NCBI GenBank assembly: GCA_022559845.1
Contig: CM040126.1
Coordinates: 229,344,641 to 229,408,640, forward strand
DNA: 64,000 nucleotides
Source: Amorphophallus konjac
Lineage: Eukaryota > Streptophyta > Magnoliopsida > Alismatales > Araceae
Direction of reading: 5' to 3'
How positions within the stretch are numbered: the first letter of the stretch is position 1; the number at the start of each line of letters is the position of its first letter. The position numbers were made by a program, and so were the translations under genes. Below are positions 32,970 to 44,085 of the stretch, one piece after another. The notes beneath the pieces are model-generated. The model did not search any database. It was not told where the DNA came from and worked only from the letters and a program-made list of their open reading frames with translations.

Positions 32970-34265
32970 ATATGTCGGTCATGTGTTGACCATTTGATGT
33001 TCGGATGAGTGTCCGGCTTCAGAGAATCGTAATCATCACGGGGAAAATCAGAGCATATGTATGCCAGGGTACGGCAAATTTATTGTTCAAAGGGATAGAA
33101 GACATTCGGTTGAATCCCGGTTAGAGTGGTCAGAAATCAGCGAGTTTATTGGCCCGGTGCGAGATCGAGTCAGGACCATTCTGGGGGCGCCTCCCGCGGT
33201 CCAAACGAGGCTTGCGTGGGCATCATTAATATCTCCGGTGCCGAAGGGCGGCGGGAAAGTGTCCCAGGACTAGATTCTGAAACAAAGACGTATATAGAGA
33301 TAGCTGGCTATAGGCCTAGATGTGGGTCAGGTATTGACCATGGTTGGGGCGAACCCGAGGTCCAGACGTGACTCACGAAGGTCTTATTGATATTCCCATA
33401 CGCGTGGTCGGGGAAGACGAGAGCCGTCTCGTTCCATTCAGATTTTGTTGGTCATTCATGGACCATTTTATGCTCGGAAAAAGATCCGTATTGAAGACGT
33501 AAACGAAAATAAACCCGTACAAATGTCTGCCGTGAGTACGGCAAGTTTTAATGCAAGCACGGGATTCGATCCCGGGATATACGTCGGTCACTAATGGACC
33601 ATTCAGTATTCGGACGTAAGTCCATATTCGAAACATCGAAGACCATGACAAAGACATACCGAAGGTACGGCACATTTCCTGTGGGTGCGGATTGGATCCC
33701 GGTATATACGTCGGTCACTAACGGACCATTCCTTATTCGAACGGAGGTCCGTATTAGTAGCGTCAAGGATGATGATAAAACCATACGAATATCGGCCGTA
33801 GGTACGGCAAGTTTCATGTGGGTGCGAGATCGGATCCCAAAAAAGACGGGTCGAGCTAACGAACTAGCGGCCCGGGATAAGTTCGGATTGTGGTCACATC
33901 CGGGCGAGGGCTCCCGAGATTCAAGTCCGATCTAGTGGGGCCGTCATTGCTTTTCTCTTCACACACAGTCCGAGGAAACAAAGGTTCCAAGGTATGCGTG
34001 CATGTCGGTCACGGTCGGACCATTCATTGTTCGAACGCGAGTCCACGTTTGAAGCATCAAAGACGATGATAAAACCGTGCAAATGTCTGTCGTAGACACG
34101 ACAAGTTTAATATGGGGTTACGGGATTAGATCCCGGGAGAAGCGGGTCGAGTTAACGAACTATTGGCCCGAGATGTGTTTGGATCATGACCATGTCGGAG
34201 GCTCCGAGGTCCACGTCCGATACCACAAGGCATCATTGATTTTCTCTTTGCACCCAGTCGGGGGT
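32970..34265 (+). repeat. Diverged tandem units in element W
   Basis: Units begin GTCGGTCA.TAA.GGACCATTC and run on to a TACGGCAAGTTT block and GGATCCCGG. Clear starts are 33448, 33583, 33710 and 34004, with weaker copies near 32975 and 33315. The core is about 128-135 bp; the copies at 33710 and 34004 carry an extra 130-160 bp that includes GGGTCGAG.TAACGAACTA. Confidence 0.7.
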
Positions 34266-34519
34266 GTGAATTGTTAAGTGTGGAGCCCGAACTCGCCATC
34301 GTGCGCCCTCGCACGCGGATCGACCTGCGCTGTCAGGGGTCAAGGGGGCAGTGCCCCTTGCGGGGGTTTCCGGGGGCAGCGCCCCCGGAACAAAATTTGA
34401 TTGTGGAAGGGGCAAACCTTTTTTATTAGTTTTATTCATTAGCCTTAAGTCTTTCCTCTCATTTGATTAATCATTTTCTCCCTTTCAGGCTTGCCGATTT
34501 AGGAAGATACCAAGAGAGA

Positions 34520-34815
34520 ATAGGGGCGTGCCGGTTTAGTAGGTGCAAGAAGGGGGGGCGCGCCGGATAAGGGAGAAGGGGGGCACGCCGGAATAGGGAT
34601 CGTGTAAGGGGAGCGCGCCGGGTAATGGGGATGCCATGAGGGCGCGCCGAAATAGCGCTTGAAACGGGGCGCGCCGGTCTAGTAGGTCCAGAAGAAGGAG
34701 TGCGTGTCGGATCAAGGCAAAGAATTTGAAAGTGGTTTTGAGTGTGGCACTAATCCGGCGCGGGGGGGGTAGCGCGCCGGGTTAGCCCACGCCGGATTAG
34801 GGCGCGCCGGGTTAA
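34520..34815 (+). repeat. GGGGCGCGCCGG motif cluster 1 in element W
   Basis: About ten copies of GGGGCGCGCCGG(A/T)TTA-like words spaced 20-45 bp apart, each including the palindrome GGCGCGCC or a one-base variant. Confidence 0.75.
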
Positions 34816-36159
34816 GCTTCTGCGTGGTTTTATGAGATTTTATTTCATTCTTTTGTGCTCTGTTTCTTCTTTCTTTCACCCGTGGGTTGATTTGTTGATT
34901 AGTTTGTTCGTCCAATTGATGGATTAGCTTTGTGGAGAGGAGATTTAAGTATTTTGATTTTTTATTAAGGTGAATTAGCATGAAGATTCAAGTGCTTTGT
35001 TAAAAGAGTTTGCTATGTAGGGCAGTCCAGTTTGATGCAGAGGCTTCAAGCATATGATGTTCTGGCCCTCAGAGAATGGCTTGTTTGGCTATTCCTGGCG
35101 AAAAATGGGCAGAACCTCCCCCGGACTGATGCTTGCCAGAGAAGATAGAGGAACACCAAATGGATTGCTCCAGGGTGAACCTCAAAACATGGAGTAAAGC
35201 CTCCATTAACCCATAAGTGCATGTGGAGACTCGAGGACAAGCCTTCAAGAGTTCTAGCAACTCAAGGTGATGATCTCGTAGGCGGGACGGGTGTATGCCA
35301 TAAGAGGCCATGAATATTCATCCGTTCGATGGATTCCTCTGAAGGCCGTGCCATGGAGAGGCAGGTCTCCAAGGTCCCTGGATGATAAGAAAACCAAGAG
35401 AAAGGGGAGCAGAGGCTAAACAAAGAACATCGCGCTTGCAAGAGGACTTTTCTTTTTATTCATCCATACAAACGGGGGAAGGTTCTAATGCAGAGGGGGG
35501 TTAATCTGGATAAAAAAAGAACGAAATACATTGCAAGGGGGGGAGAGAATACATTGACGGAGGAGGGGAAGAGAGCACATGCTCTTTCCCCTCCGACTCA
35601 CCTCTCACCCTCACTCTTTTCTCTCTTCCTTCTTCACCTTGCCAGTGCCGGGGGACCAAGCTTCTTCTTCTCTTCGGGTGGCCCTCTCTTATCTTTTTCA
35701 ATCGCCCACCGAGGGGGGGGGGTTTCCAGCTTCTTTTCTCCTTTCAATAGCCCATCTATATATAGGACAGGTTGCGTTCCTTGTAGAAATGGCCAGTGGG
35801 GGAGAATTCCCGCCATCTCTGCCTTGCTCGCAGCAACGCTGGGAGTTGACTCGTTGCGTTGGATGCCACTGGTTCGCGCCGTACGCTGCCATTCATCCGA
35901 GGACGGGATTTTCGTAGGTTTGTCTGGAGATCTACTACTGCTGCCACCGTCGGTGCTGGCCTCTGCTGCTACCACCGTTGCGCTGTCGAGTTGGGGTGTG
36001 CACAGCTCTGCGATCTTTAAATGGCTATGGGACGGGCATTGAATGCCACTGTTCTTCTCCTCTCTGGACTTTGTGTGAGATTCATCCGGAAACAGAGCAT
36101 CGGAATATAGATGGGATGGCCCTTTGGTTAAAACGGCTCGGAGTTGTGCGCGCTGGATT

Positions 36160-36335
36160 ATCAGCACACAAGGGCCACACCGGTTTAATGCCAAGCAAGG
36201 AGGGGCGCGCCGGTTTAATGCCAAGCAAGGGCGCGCCAGTTTAAGGCCAAAGCAAGGGCACATGAAAAAAAATGGGGCGCGCTGGATTAAGATGTTGAAG
36301 GGGCGCGCCGGTTTAGAGCGCGCCGTTTTAAGCCT
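36160..36335 (+). repeat. GGGGCGCGCCGG motif cluster 2 in element W
   Basis: Six copies of GGGCGCGCCGGTTTA-like words, two of them followed by ATGCCAAGCAAGG, 1.35 kb from cluster 1. Confidence 0.72.
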
Positions 36336-39017
36336 CGAATGGATTCTTTTCGAAGCCGCAGCCATTTATTCGAGTGTCGGCGCTCATGGAATGTTCTAGT
36401 TGCAACGTATAGCCTTCATAATATTCTGTTTATAGCCTTTGGGGCTTGGTCCCAGACTTTGCGTAACTTTCGGTGCATACTGAGGCTGTATCAGAGTTCC
36501 CGACTCTTCTTTGATTCAACTCTCGGCACAGACGGCTGTGGAGTTGTGGTTGTATCTTCCGCCTTGGGGGCTTCCTTAACGGGTAGCGGACCACCAAGTG
36601 GGTTCTCATCCTGATCGGGCAAGGCATGAGATTTGTTCAGCATTTCCATCTTCGGCTTGCTCTCGAGTGTCGACACGTGCATGCCGTATAATCCTCCTCG
36701 ACATTTTTTGGCATCCACAAGCCCCTATAATACGTTGGCATTGATTTATTGGATCCAAGATCCCAAGTTCCGTCTAGACTTTAATCAAGTTAAATGGCCA
36801 ATTATAATCAAGTATAAACTTACCTCGGAATATTCCAAGACTAAGTTGAAGAGATACTGTCCAGAATTTCTGTCCAGGAGTTCAAGTTATCAAGAACCAT
36901 CATGTTCTTGGATTCAAAACCATAAAACACGGAGAAAACTCATTTCTGGGAGATATGCGGTTACTACTGGACCGCTCAAGACTTGTGCGGTCGACTATGG
37001 GCCGCACTAATAGGAACTGGGCTAATGTTTAGCCCTCGGGAGGTCAAGGTTGAACGGCTGATCAAGGGCCTCTCTTCAGCATGAACGGTAAGCGTTGGGC
37101 CACACAAGGCCAAAAGTTTAGAAAATCGAAGATAGGATATGCGGTCCTGACAGAGCCGCTCATTAATTGAACGGTCAATTAAGGGCCGCCTGGAAGATGT
37201 ACGGGCCATTACTGGCTACACAACACATGGCCTAACAATAATCTAGAAATTCGCCCAAGTGGGCTCCCAGGCTACCATAGGTAGGGTGGAACTGAACCAG
37301 AGTCCAGCCCACTGTCTGCTCGTCGGCCTAGGGTCTACTAGGCTGATCAAATCAGGAATTGGCCGAGGATAGATCAAGAATAATCGGCCAAGACTAATTG
37401 GCATTAGCCAGGGATGAACGGTCACCACTGGGCCGTTCAGGGAGATATGCAGCCGACTATCAGCCGTGCATGTCCCTGCTAGTCCAATTCGGACTATGAC
37501 TCAAATCACAGCAGTTTGATTGAGTCCAAAATCAATTCTAAGGGATAATAAAGGTTCGGGTCTAAGGTTATACAAGTGTAAACGTAATAGCCATTTCAAT
37601 TATCAATGATTCACAATTAAGATTGACATTCATTGGAAAGATGAATCAAGATCAAGCTCAAATTAAATAAATCAGTAAGAATTATTTACTGTCATGAATT
37701 ACAGTTTATTAGGTGTGTTGCTAACATGCCATTAACCACTAATCTACTAACATAACATGCTGAAATGACAATTTATTCTATTCTGTTATAGATGTGCGGT
37801 CGGTTCTGGACCTTACATCCCCATGGACGGTCATAGACAGGCCACGCATGCCCCCTCAGGTCCGAAGGCCTGCTGGTGATGGACGGTCGGTAGTGTGCCG
37901 TTGGGAAGGATGTGCGGTCTGGAACTGGCCGTAGGATAGACATGCGGTTAGGGTTTGGCAGCACGTTCCCGGGAAACGATCTGATATAGAAAGCTTTAAA
38001 CGGTCAAACACAGGCCGCCTGTCTTGGACGTGCAGTCTATCGTGTGGCCGCACAAGTCCAGACAGGTCGTTGCCCCTTTCACCTTACCCGACTCCGGCGA
38101 GGTTTCTAGGGTTAGACTAAAACATGGAATTCGCACGATATAAAGCATGGAATTTTAGGCTTTTACTACCAAAAGAAAGAGCACGAAAAACTCTACAAGA
38201 TTCATGAATAAATTTTATGTTTACAGCCTGAAATTACTACTTAATCGAAAGGGAACAATTATAACCTTAGATGTGACATGCTTCTACTAAAAGTAAAAAT
38301 TCTCATAGAACACTTGATAAAATTTAAGGCTTTCTACATCAATGAAAAGCTGACACGATGATGCTTCCAACCATATATTATTTGTAGGGTTTGGCTTGCT
38401 ATCACCTACCTGAATAGGATGAAGAAGGAAGGAGAAAGAAAACCCAAGACGCCGGTACACGCAGCCACTAATCACTGGAGATCTTCCTCGATCCAACTCC
38501 TCTGCAGCCGCCACTGGTTCTAAACGATTCTAGGGTTAGAGAGGTTCATTTTAATAGGTCACACACCTTCTGGAGGGTTATATGAGTGGAGTATTCATCC
38601 ATGCAAGTCGGGATAATGTGAACGCCGCCATAAAAGTTGACTCGATCCAAACTCCGCCGATTGCATCGCCTAGGGTTAGGGTTTCGGGAGATTAAGAGAG
38701 GGGAAATGATCCTCTCATCCTGGCCTTTCATTTGCCACCGGTTTGGACTCATTTGATAGAGTATTGGGCTCGAATTTCTCGTTTCAAGGTATGGTTAACT
38801 AAGTGTTAAATTTGGGCTTAATCCACTAATTCGGCCTACTTACAGATTTTATTTGGGTTGGCCACAGAAGATAAGTTTGTTAAACGTGTTATCCTCTACA
38901 AGAATATAGTTTTTATAGATTTTTATAAAATAGTTGAAATATAATTTTTTCTATTTATTAAGGAATTTCTAATTAAGAAATTTCTAATTAATTTCTTGAA
39001 AAAATCGGGGTATTACA

Positions 39018-39616
39018 CTCGCTCTCAGGCAGGGGAAGGAAGAGGCACTATCGGACTTCGTCTCTGATTTTGCGGAGGCACTCCGCATTCCCCACCTCGA
39101 CGTCGGCATCGCCACCACGGCACTCACCTAGGGGATGTGAGACCACATCCTCCGGCGCGCGCTCGGAGTCGAAGCCCCGACGACCCTTCAAGATCTCCTC
39201 GCGCTAGCCCAGAAGCATGCACACTGCGAGGAGAACACCGCGGCTCTGCGCCGCGCGGCCGGGACCGAGTATCCTGACCGGAAAATGGCCGCCGACCAAC
39301 CACGAGAGGGTCGGAGCAAGCAGGAGCGACGCGATGGAGCCCACCGTGACTGCCCCGAGAAGGAAAGGACCGCCACTACACGCCCCTGACTGTCCCACCC
39401 GACCAGATCCTGATGGAGATCCGCGAGGAGCCATTCCTCAAATGGCCTTCATGGATGAAGTCGGATCCTAACTTGCGGAACAAGAAGAAGTACTGTCAAT
39501 TCCATCGCGACCATGGCCACGACACCGTCGACTGCATCAACCTGAAGGACGCTATCGAGGATCTCGTCCGTAGAGGACTCCTCGACAAGTTCCTCGCCAA
39601 GGCTACCGAAAGATGA
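39018..39616 (+). pseudogene. gag: Tat gag, 3' part
   Basis: Continues the capsid in frame from the left part (QGKEEALSDFVSDFAEALR), with stops at 39129-39131 and 39138-39140. A frame change follows before the C-terminal segment (39413-39616) with the Tat-type zinc motif YCQFHRDHGHDTVDC and the tail DLVRRGLLDKF. The frame ends at a TGA at 39614-39616. Confidence 0.88.
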
Positions 39617-39658
39617 CAGAAGACGCCTCCCCCGATCGACAATCGGCCCAACGGAAAG

Positions 39659-40165
39659 GAGATCATGATGATCTCTGGAGGGCCCGCCGCGAGGGGTGAT
39701 AGCGCGAGCAGAAGACGCTGGTACGCGACGGTCATCAACACGGAGGACCAAGGTGACGGCACCCCAAGGGAGCTTTCCACTTCAGGCCACCCGAAAGATC
39801 CCATAGTCTTCTCCAAGGATGACCTTAAAGGCATCACCACACCCCATTCTGATGCTTTGGTGGTTTCCACCACCATCAATCAATGTACTGTGCGACACAT
39901 CCTGGTGGATAATGGAAGTGGACTTGATGTTATCACGTACGACTGTCTTGTACTTATGGGTGTGGACGTGTCACGACTCGTGCCATTGCACACGCCGCTG
40001 TATGGATTTGCCGACATGACTGTCCGCCCGGAAGGGCATATCTTGCTCCCGATTATGTTCGGGACGGCACCGAAAGAGGTAACCTTCCTCGCTGACTTTA
40101 CTGTGATCCGTGCAATGACAGGGTACAATGCCATCATCGGCCGAGGAATCCTCGGCACGCTCTGA
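39659..40165 (+). pseudogene. pol: Tat aspartic protease
   Basis: A 166-codon open block holds the protease motif HILVDNGSGLDVI and the closing motif YNAIIGRGILGTL. In Tat elements the active site is usually D-x-G-S-S; the D, G and S are present here. The frame ends at a TGA at 40163-40165. Confidence 0.85.
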
Positions 40166-41254
40166 GGCGTCCCTTCCTCCTACCACCAGAAGCTTAAGTT
40201 CCCTACCCCTCGTGGGGTGGGGGAAGTCCGAGGGGATCAACAGAAATCCAGAAGATGCTACCTTATCTCCACCCGAGATCGACGTCCCGAAGAAGGGCCT
40301 CCTGAGAAGAAGGCGAGGACCGAAGATCCGGGTCCGAGTACAAGCACACCGGCTGAAGACTTGTACCTCATCCAAGTCGAGGATGACCCAAGCAGAACAC
40401 TAAACATAGGTGCTACCTTGTCCGAACATGACAAACAAGCATACGCGGGTTTCCACATGGCCAACCAAGACGTGTTCGCTTGGTCTGAGGATGAACTCCC
40501 CGGAATCCCTCCAGAGGTCATTATGCACCAACTAAGGTTGGACCCTACCTACCGCCCAGTACAGCAACACCGAAGGCGGTGCAACCACGAAGGACAAGCC
40601 ATCATCAGGCAACAAGTGGGAGAAAAATTACGATCAGGGCTACTCCGATCTACCCAGTATCCAGACTGGGTAGCCAACGTAGTCCTGGTGCCTAAAAGCA
40701 ACGGGAAGTGGCGGATGTGCGTAGACTACACTGACCACAACAAAGCCACGCCCAAAGATAGCTTCCCCATGGCACAGATCGACCAGTTGGTTGACGCCAC
40801 GGCCGGGCACTAGATGCTGAGCTTCCTCGATGCTTACTTTAGGTACCATTAGATCAGTATGCACCAGCCCGACCAAGACAAGACCGCATTCATCACTGAC
40901 CACGGCTTATACTGCTACACCCGCATGCCGTTCGGGCTGAAGAACGTGGGAACTACGTATCAATGCCTAGTCAATCATATGTTTGACTCACAGAACGGCC
41001 ACAACATGGAGGTCTACATTGACGACATGCTCATGAAAAGCCTCCGAGCAGTCGAGCACCTGCGCGACTTGGCGGAGACCTTCACTACACTCCGAAGGTA
41101 CAACATGAAACTCAATCCCGGTAAGTGTGCGTTCAGGGTGCGATCTGGCAAGTTCCTAGGATTCCTCATCACCCACCGAGGAATCGAAGCCAACCCCAAT
41201 CAAATCAAAGCAGTATTGGAGATGGAGCGACGAAGATGGGTGAGGGACGTATAG
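40166..41254 (+). pseudogene. pol: Tat reverse transcriptase
   Basis: Motifs in order: VLVPKSNGKWRMCVDYTDHN, KDSFPMAQIDQLVDATAGH, a TAG at about 40813, FLDAYFRYH, KTAFITDHGLYCYTRMPFGL, the catalytic YIDDM (about 41015-41030), and KCAFRVRSGKFLGFLITHRG. The complete finger-palm order is present. The linker between protease and RT (40217-40510) is in a different frame from the protease. Confidence 0.88.
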
Positions 41255-41800
41255 TGCCTTACCGGGCGCATCGCCGCTCTTGCCCAGTTCTCATCCCGAG
41301 CCGCCGAACGATGTCTACCCTTCTGAGGCTGATCAAGCAAGCCAACCTGGCACTAGAGAAGAAGGGATGGATCGACTGGGACCAGGAGTGCGAACAAGCA
41401 TTCAAAGAATTAAAACGCTACCTGACGACACCTCCTGTCCTCGCCAAACCCCAAGGGGGGGAACAGCTGCTTTTGTACCTATCCGTAACACCCAGCATAA
41501 TGAGTGATGTGCTTACGCGGGAGGAGTCGAGAGTCATGAAGCCGGTCTACTATGTCAACCGAGCACTATAAGGACTATAATTCTGGTATTCACGGATCGA
41601 GAAGTTCACCCTTGCATTGATTACAGCTGCTCGCAAGCTACGGCCATACTTCCTGGCCCACCCGATCGCCGTCCTCACCGATCAGCCCCTCTCGTAAATT
41701 CTTCGGAACCCTGATGCGTCAAGAAGACTGGTCAAATGGGCCATCGAGTTGGGAGAATTCGACATCAAGTTCTGACCAAGGACGGCGATCAAGGCCTAGG
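41255..41800 (+). pseudogene. pol: Tat RNase H (first domain) and connection
   Basis: Contains DWDQECEQAFKELKRYL, LLYLSVTPSIMSDVL, KPVYYVNRAL and, after stops, FTLALITAARKLRPYF and a WAIELGEFDIKF motif. This is the Ty3/gypsy RNase H that follows RT. Several TAG/TGA codons interrupt it, at positions where CAG, TGG or CGA would be expected. Confidence 0.78.
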
Positions 41801-41859
41801 CTCTCGCGTACTTCATCGTCGAATGCACTCTTCCCACCGAAGACTCACCCGAGAAGTCC

Positions 41860-42390
41860 TCGGGACCCGCCTGGGAACTATACGTTGATGGATCGTCCTG
41901 CGCTGCGGGTAGCGGTGCGGGGTTGGTCTTACTCTCACCATAAGGAGTAGAGCTATAGTACGCCCTATGCTTCAACTTCCTGACCACGAACAATGTGGCC
42001 GAGTACGAGGTGCTCCTCTCCGGGTTGTGCATGACGAAACACCTGGGGGCGTCAAGCATGTGAGCATACAACGACCGTATGCTCATCTCCAACCAGGTCA
42101 GGGGGGAGTTTGATGCCCGAGACCCCTCCATGATGAAATATTTAGAGAAGGCTAAGGTAGCGGCGAATGAGTTCACCCACTTTGAAGTGGTCCACATCCC
42201 ACGCGAGGAGAACGTCAAAGCAGACGCCCTCTCCTGCCTACCGTCAGCCACTACGGTCTCCAGCTCGAGATCAATCCTGATCGAGGAACTATCAGCACCG
42301 AGCATAGACGATCCAGTACTCCAGGTAAACGCCATCAACTACGAACCCTCCTGGATGGATCCTCTACTCGATTTCCTCCTTCGGCTGTAG
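41860..42390 (+). pseudogene. pol: Tat second, archaeal-type RNase H
   Basis: WELYVDGSSCAAGSGAGLVL, then FNFLTTNNVAEYEVLLSGL and NEFTHFEVVHIPREENVKADAL. The pattern D-G-S near the start, A-E-Y-E in the middle and R-x-x-N-x-x-A-D-A-L at the end is the extra RNase H known from Tat-lineage elements. Stops occur near 41940, 41955 and 42061. Confidence 0.82.
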
Positions 42391-43625
42391 CTCCCCAGCG
42401 ATCACGCCGAAGCACGATGCACGCGAGCGAGAGCGGCCCACTTCACTATGGTGGACAGCCGGCTATATCGCCGGTCCCTCTTAGCTCCTCTACTCAAGTG
42501 CCTCTTCCCCACGGAAGCCAACCAGGCCATCCAAGATGTCCATGAAGGACTCTGCGGAAGTCATGTGGGAGGGCGAGCACTCGCAAGAACGCTGATCTGA
42601 CAAGGGTACTGGTGGCCCACTTTGCAACGAGATTGCCTCAGCTATGTTCGAAGATGCCAACAATGCCATAAGTATTCCCACCTACACCACCAGCCGGCGA
42701 CGCTGCTCCACGCCTTGACGGAGCCCCGTCCGTTCGCCCGGTGAGGGATCGACATCTTGGGGCCCTTCCCTGAGGCACAGGGAAGGAGGAAATTCCTCAT
42801 AGTCGCCATCGACTACCTCACCAAGTGGATCGAGGTCAAACCATTGGGGAAGATAACAAGTGAAGCAACCTGGAAAATCGTGCTGTGGAGCATTATTTGT
42901 CAGTTTGGGATCCCAAGAGTTATCACTACCGACAATGGTAGATAGTTCGCAAGCACTACCTTTCAAGAGAAGTGCTCGGAGTTGGGGATTCAGAACCACT
43001 ACACCTCGGTGGGACATCCCCATGCCAACGGCCTGGTGGAGAACGCCAACCGTACTTTACTCCATGACATCAAGACCCGCCTAGACCAAGTAGGCAACGC
43101 ATGGGTTGATTCGATCCCCAAAATTCTATGGGCTCACCGGACCACCGCTGGAGCCGCCACTGGAGAGACGCCTTTCCACCTTGCTTACGGGGCTGAGGCA
43201 GTGGTCCCAGTGGAAATATCCAACCCCTCCTTATGAGTGGGATATTTCGATGAGGCCAGAAACAACCAGGTGATGAGAGAGAACCTGGACTTGCTCGAAG
43301 AAGAAAGAACCAACGCCCAGGTAAAACTTGCGGCATATCAGTAGAAGCTGGCTCAGTACTACAACGCCCGGGTTAAGGAGTGACACTTCTTCCCCGGAGA
43401 TCTAGTTCTACGGTGAGCAAGCGTTGCTGACCCGCGGGGAGGCGTAGGAAAACTAGCACCGAACTGGGAGGGCCCGTACCGGGTAACAGAAGCACTCGGC
43501 AATGGAGCGTACATGCTAGTGACACTGGGGGGGAGAGGTGCCCAGGACGTGGAACTCCGTCAACCTGAGGAAATACTTCCAGTAAAACGTCACCAGCCGT
43601 ACCCCACTAAGGTAAGTTTCCAACG
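42391..43625 (+). pseudogene. pol: Tat integrase
   Basis: The HHCC zinc module (HEGLCGSHVGGRAL, CQQCHKY), the catalytic core (GIDILGPFPEAQGRRKFLIV, TTDNGR with a TAG in place of the usual glutamine, HPHANGLVENANR with the Glu), then TPFHLAYGAEAVVPVEI and a C-terminal NWEGPYRVTEALGNGAYML segment. At least seven in-frame stops. No chromodomain follows, as expected for Tat. Confidence 0.87.
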
Positions 43626-43630
43626 ATAAA

Positions 43631-44085
43631 GAAGGTGACCTAAGGGTTATCTAAAGGTGAGCACCGCTCCCCTTGAAAACTAGAAGGTAACCTAACGGTT
43701 CCCTAAAGGCGCGAGCATTGCTACCCTTGAAAACGAGAAGGTAACCTAAGGGCTCCCTAAAGGCGAGCACCACTCCGCTTGAAAACGAGAATGTAACCTA
43801 AGGGTTCCCAAAAGGCGAGCACCGCTCCCCTTGAAAATGAGAAGGTAACCTAAGGGTTGCCTAAAGGCGCGAGCACTGCTCCCCTTGAAAATGAGATGGT
43901 AACCTAAGGGTTCCCTAAAGGCGAGCACTGCTCCCCTTGAAAATGAGAAGGCAACCTAAGGGTTCCCTAAAGGTGCAAGCATTGCTCCCCTTGAAAATGA
44001 AGAAGGTAACCTAATGGTTCCCTAGAGGCGACCACCACTCCCCTTGAAGATGAAATGGTAACCTAAGGGTTCCTGCGGAAGACGC
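43631..44085 (+). repeat. 52-55-bp tandem repeat, 8.5 copies, downstream of Tat integrase
   Basis: Units begin GAAGGTAACCTAAGGGTTCC and contain GAGCACCGCTCCCCTTGAAAA. Starts are 43631, 43683, 43737, 43789, 43841, 43895, 43947, 44002 and 44052. Alternate units carry a 2-bp GC insertion (AAGGCGCGAGC against AAGGCGAGC). Minisatellites in this place are common in Tat elements. The minus-strand frame across it is only a translated repeat. Confidence 0.92.

Larger units (their letters stand above)
32653..36719. mobile_element. Element W: 4.07-kb non-coding TG...CA insertion (solo LTR or non-autonomous element)
   Basis: It interrupts the Tekay-type 5' LTR, and the homologous 3' LTR lacks it. Ends are TGTGGACGCAC and GGCATCCACA, a 6-bp terminal inverted repeat TGTGGA/TCCACA. 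Flanks are GGCCC (32648-32652) and AGCCC (36720-36724), a near-perfect target duplication. No reverse transcriptase, integrase or transposase motif is seen on either strand. Content: diverged tandem units (about 32970-34265), a GC-rich palindromic stretch near 34330-34390 of a kind common in plant LTRs, and GGGGCGCGCCGG arrays. A long solo LTR is my best guess. Confidence 0.7.
24268..39017 (-). mobile_element. Tekay-type chromovirus (Ty3/gypsy), full length, inserted in Tat gag
   Basis: 3' LTR 24268-27271, PPT 27272-27289, pol 27348-30796, gag 30809-31722, PBS region 31925-31940 and 5' LTR 31941-39017 (interrupted by W). Flanked by a perfect 5-bp target duplication CTCGC (24263-24267, 39018-39022). 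LTRs start TGTCACG and end GGGGTATTACA. The chromodomain after integrase, two-knuckle Gag and PPT place it among Tekay/Del-like chromoviruses. All genes carry stops. Confidence 0.93.
31941..39017 (-). repeat. Tekay-type 5' LTR, interrupted by element W
   Basis: 31941-32652 and 36720-39017 match 24268-27271 continuously. Without the insertion it is about 3.0 kb, the same as the 3' LTR. It carries the same GCGGTC-type hairpins, for example GTGCGGTC at about 36977 with GGCCGCAC at about 37000. Confidence 0.9.

Noticed and set aside
35488..36365. Frames of 184 and 243 codons on both strands in element W
   Set aside because: Overlapping frames on opposite strands in GC-rich repeat sequence, with no recognisable domain; more likely chance.
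43631..44085. CRISPR array
   Set aside because: The units are contiguous 52-55-bp repeats without unique spacers, in a plant retrotransposon; it is a minisatellite.
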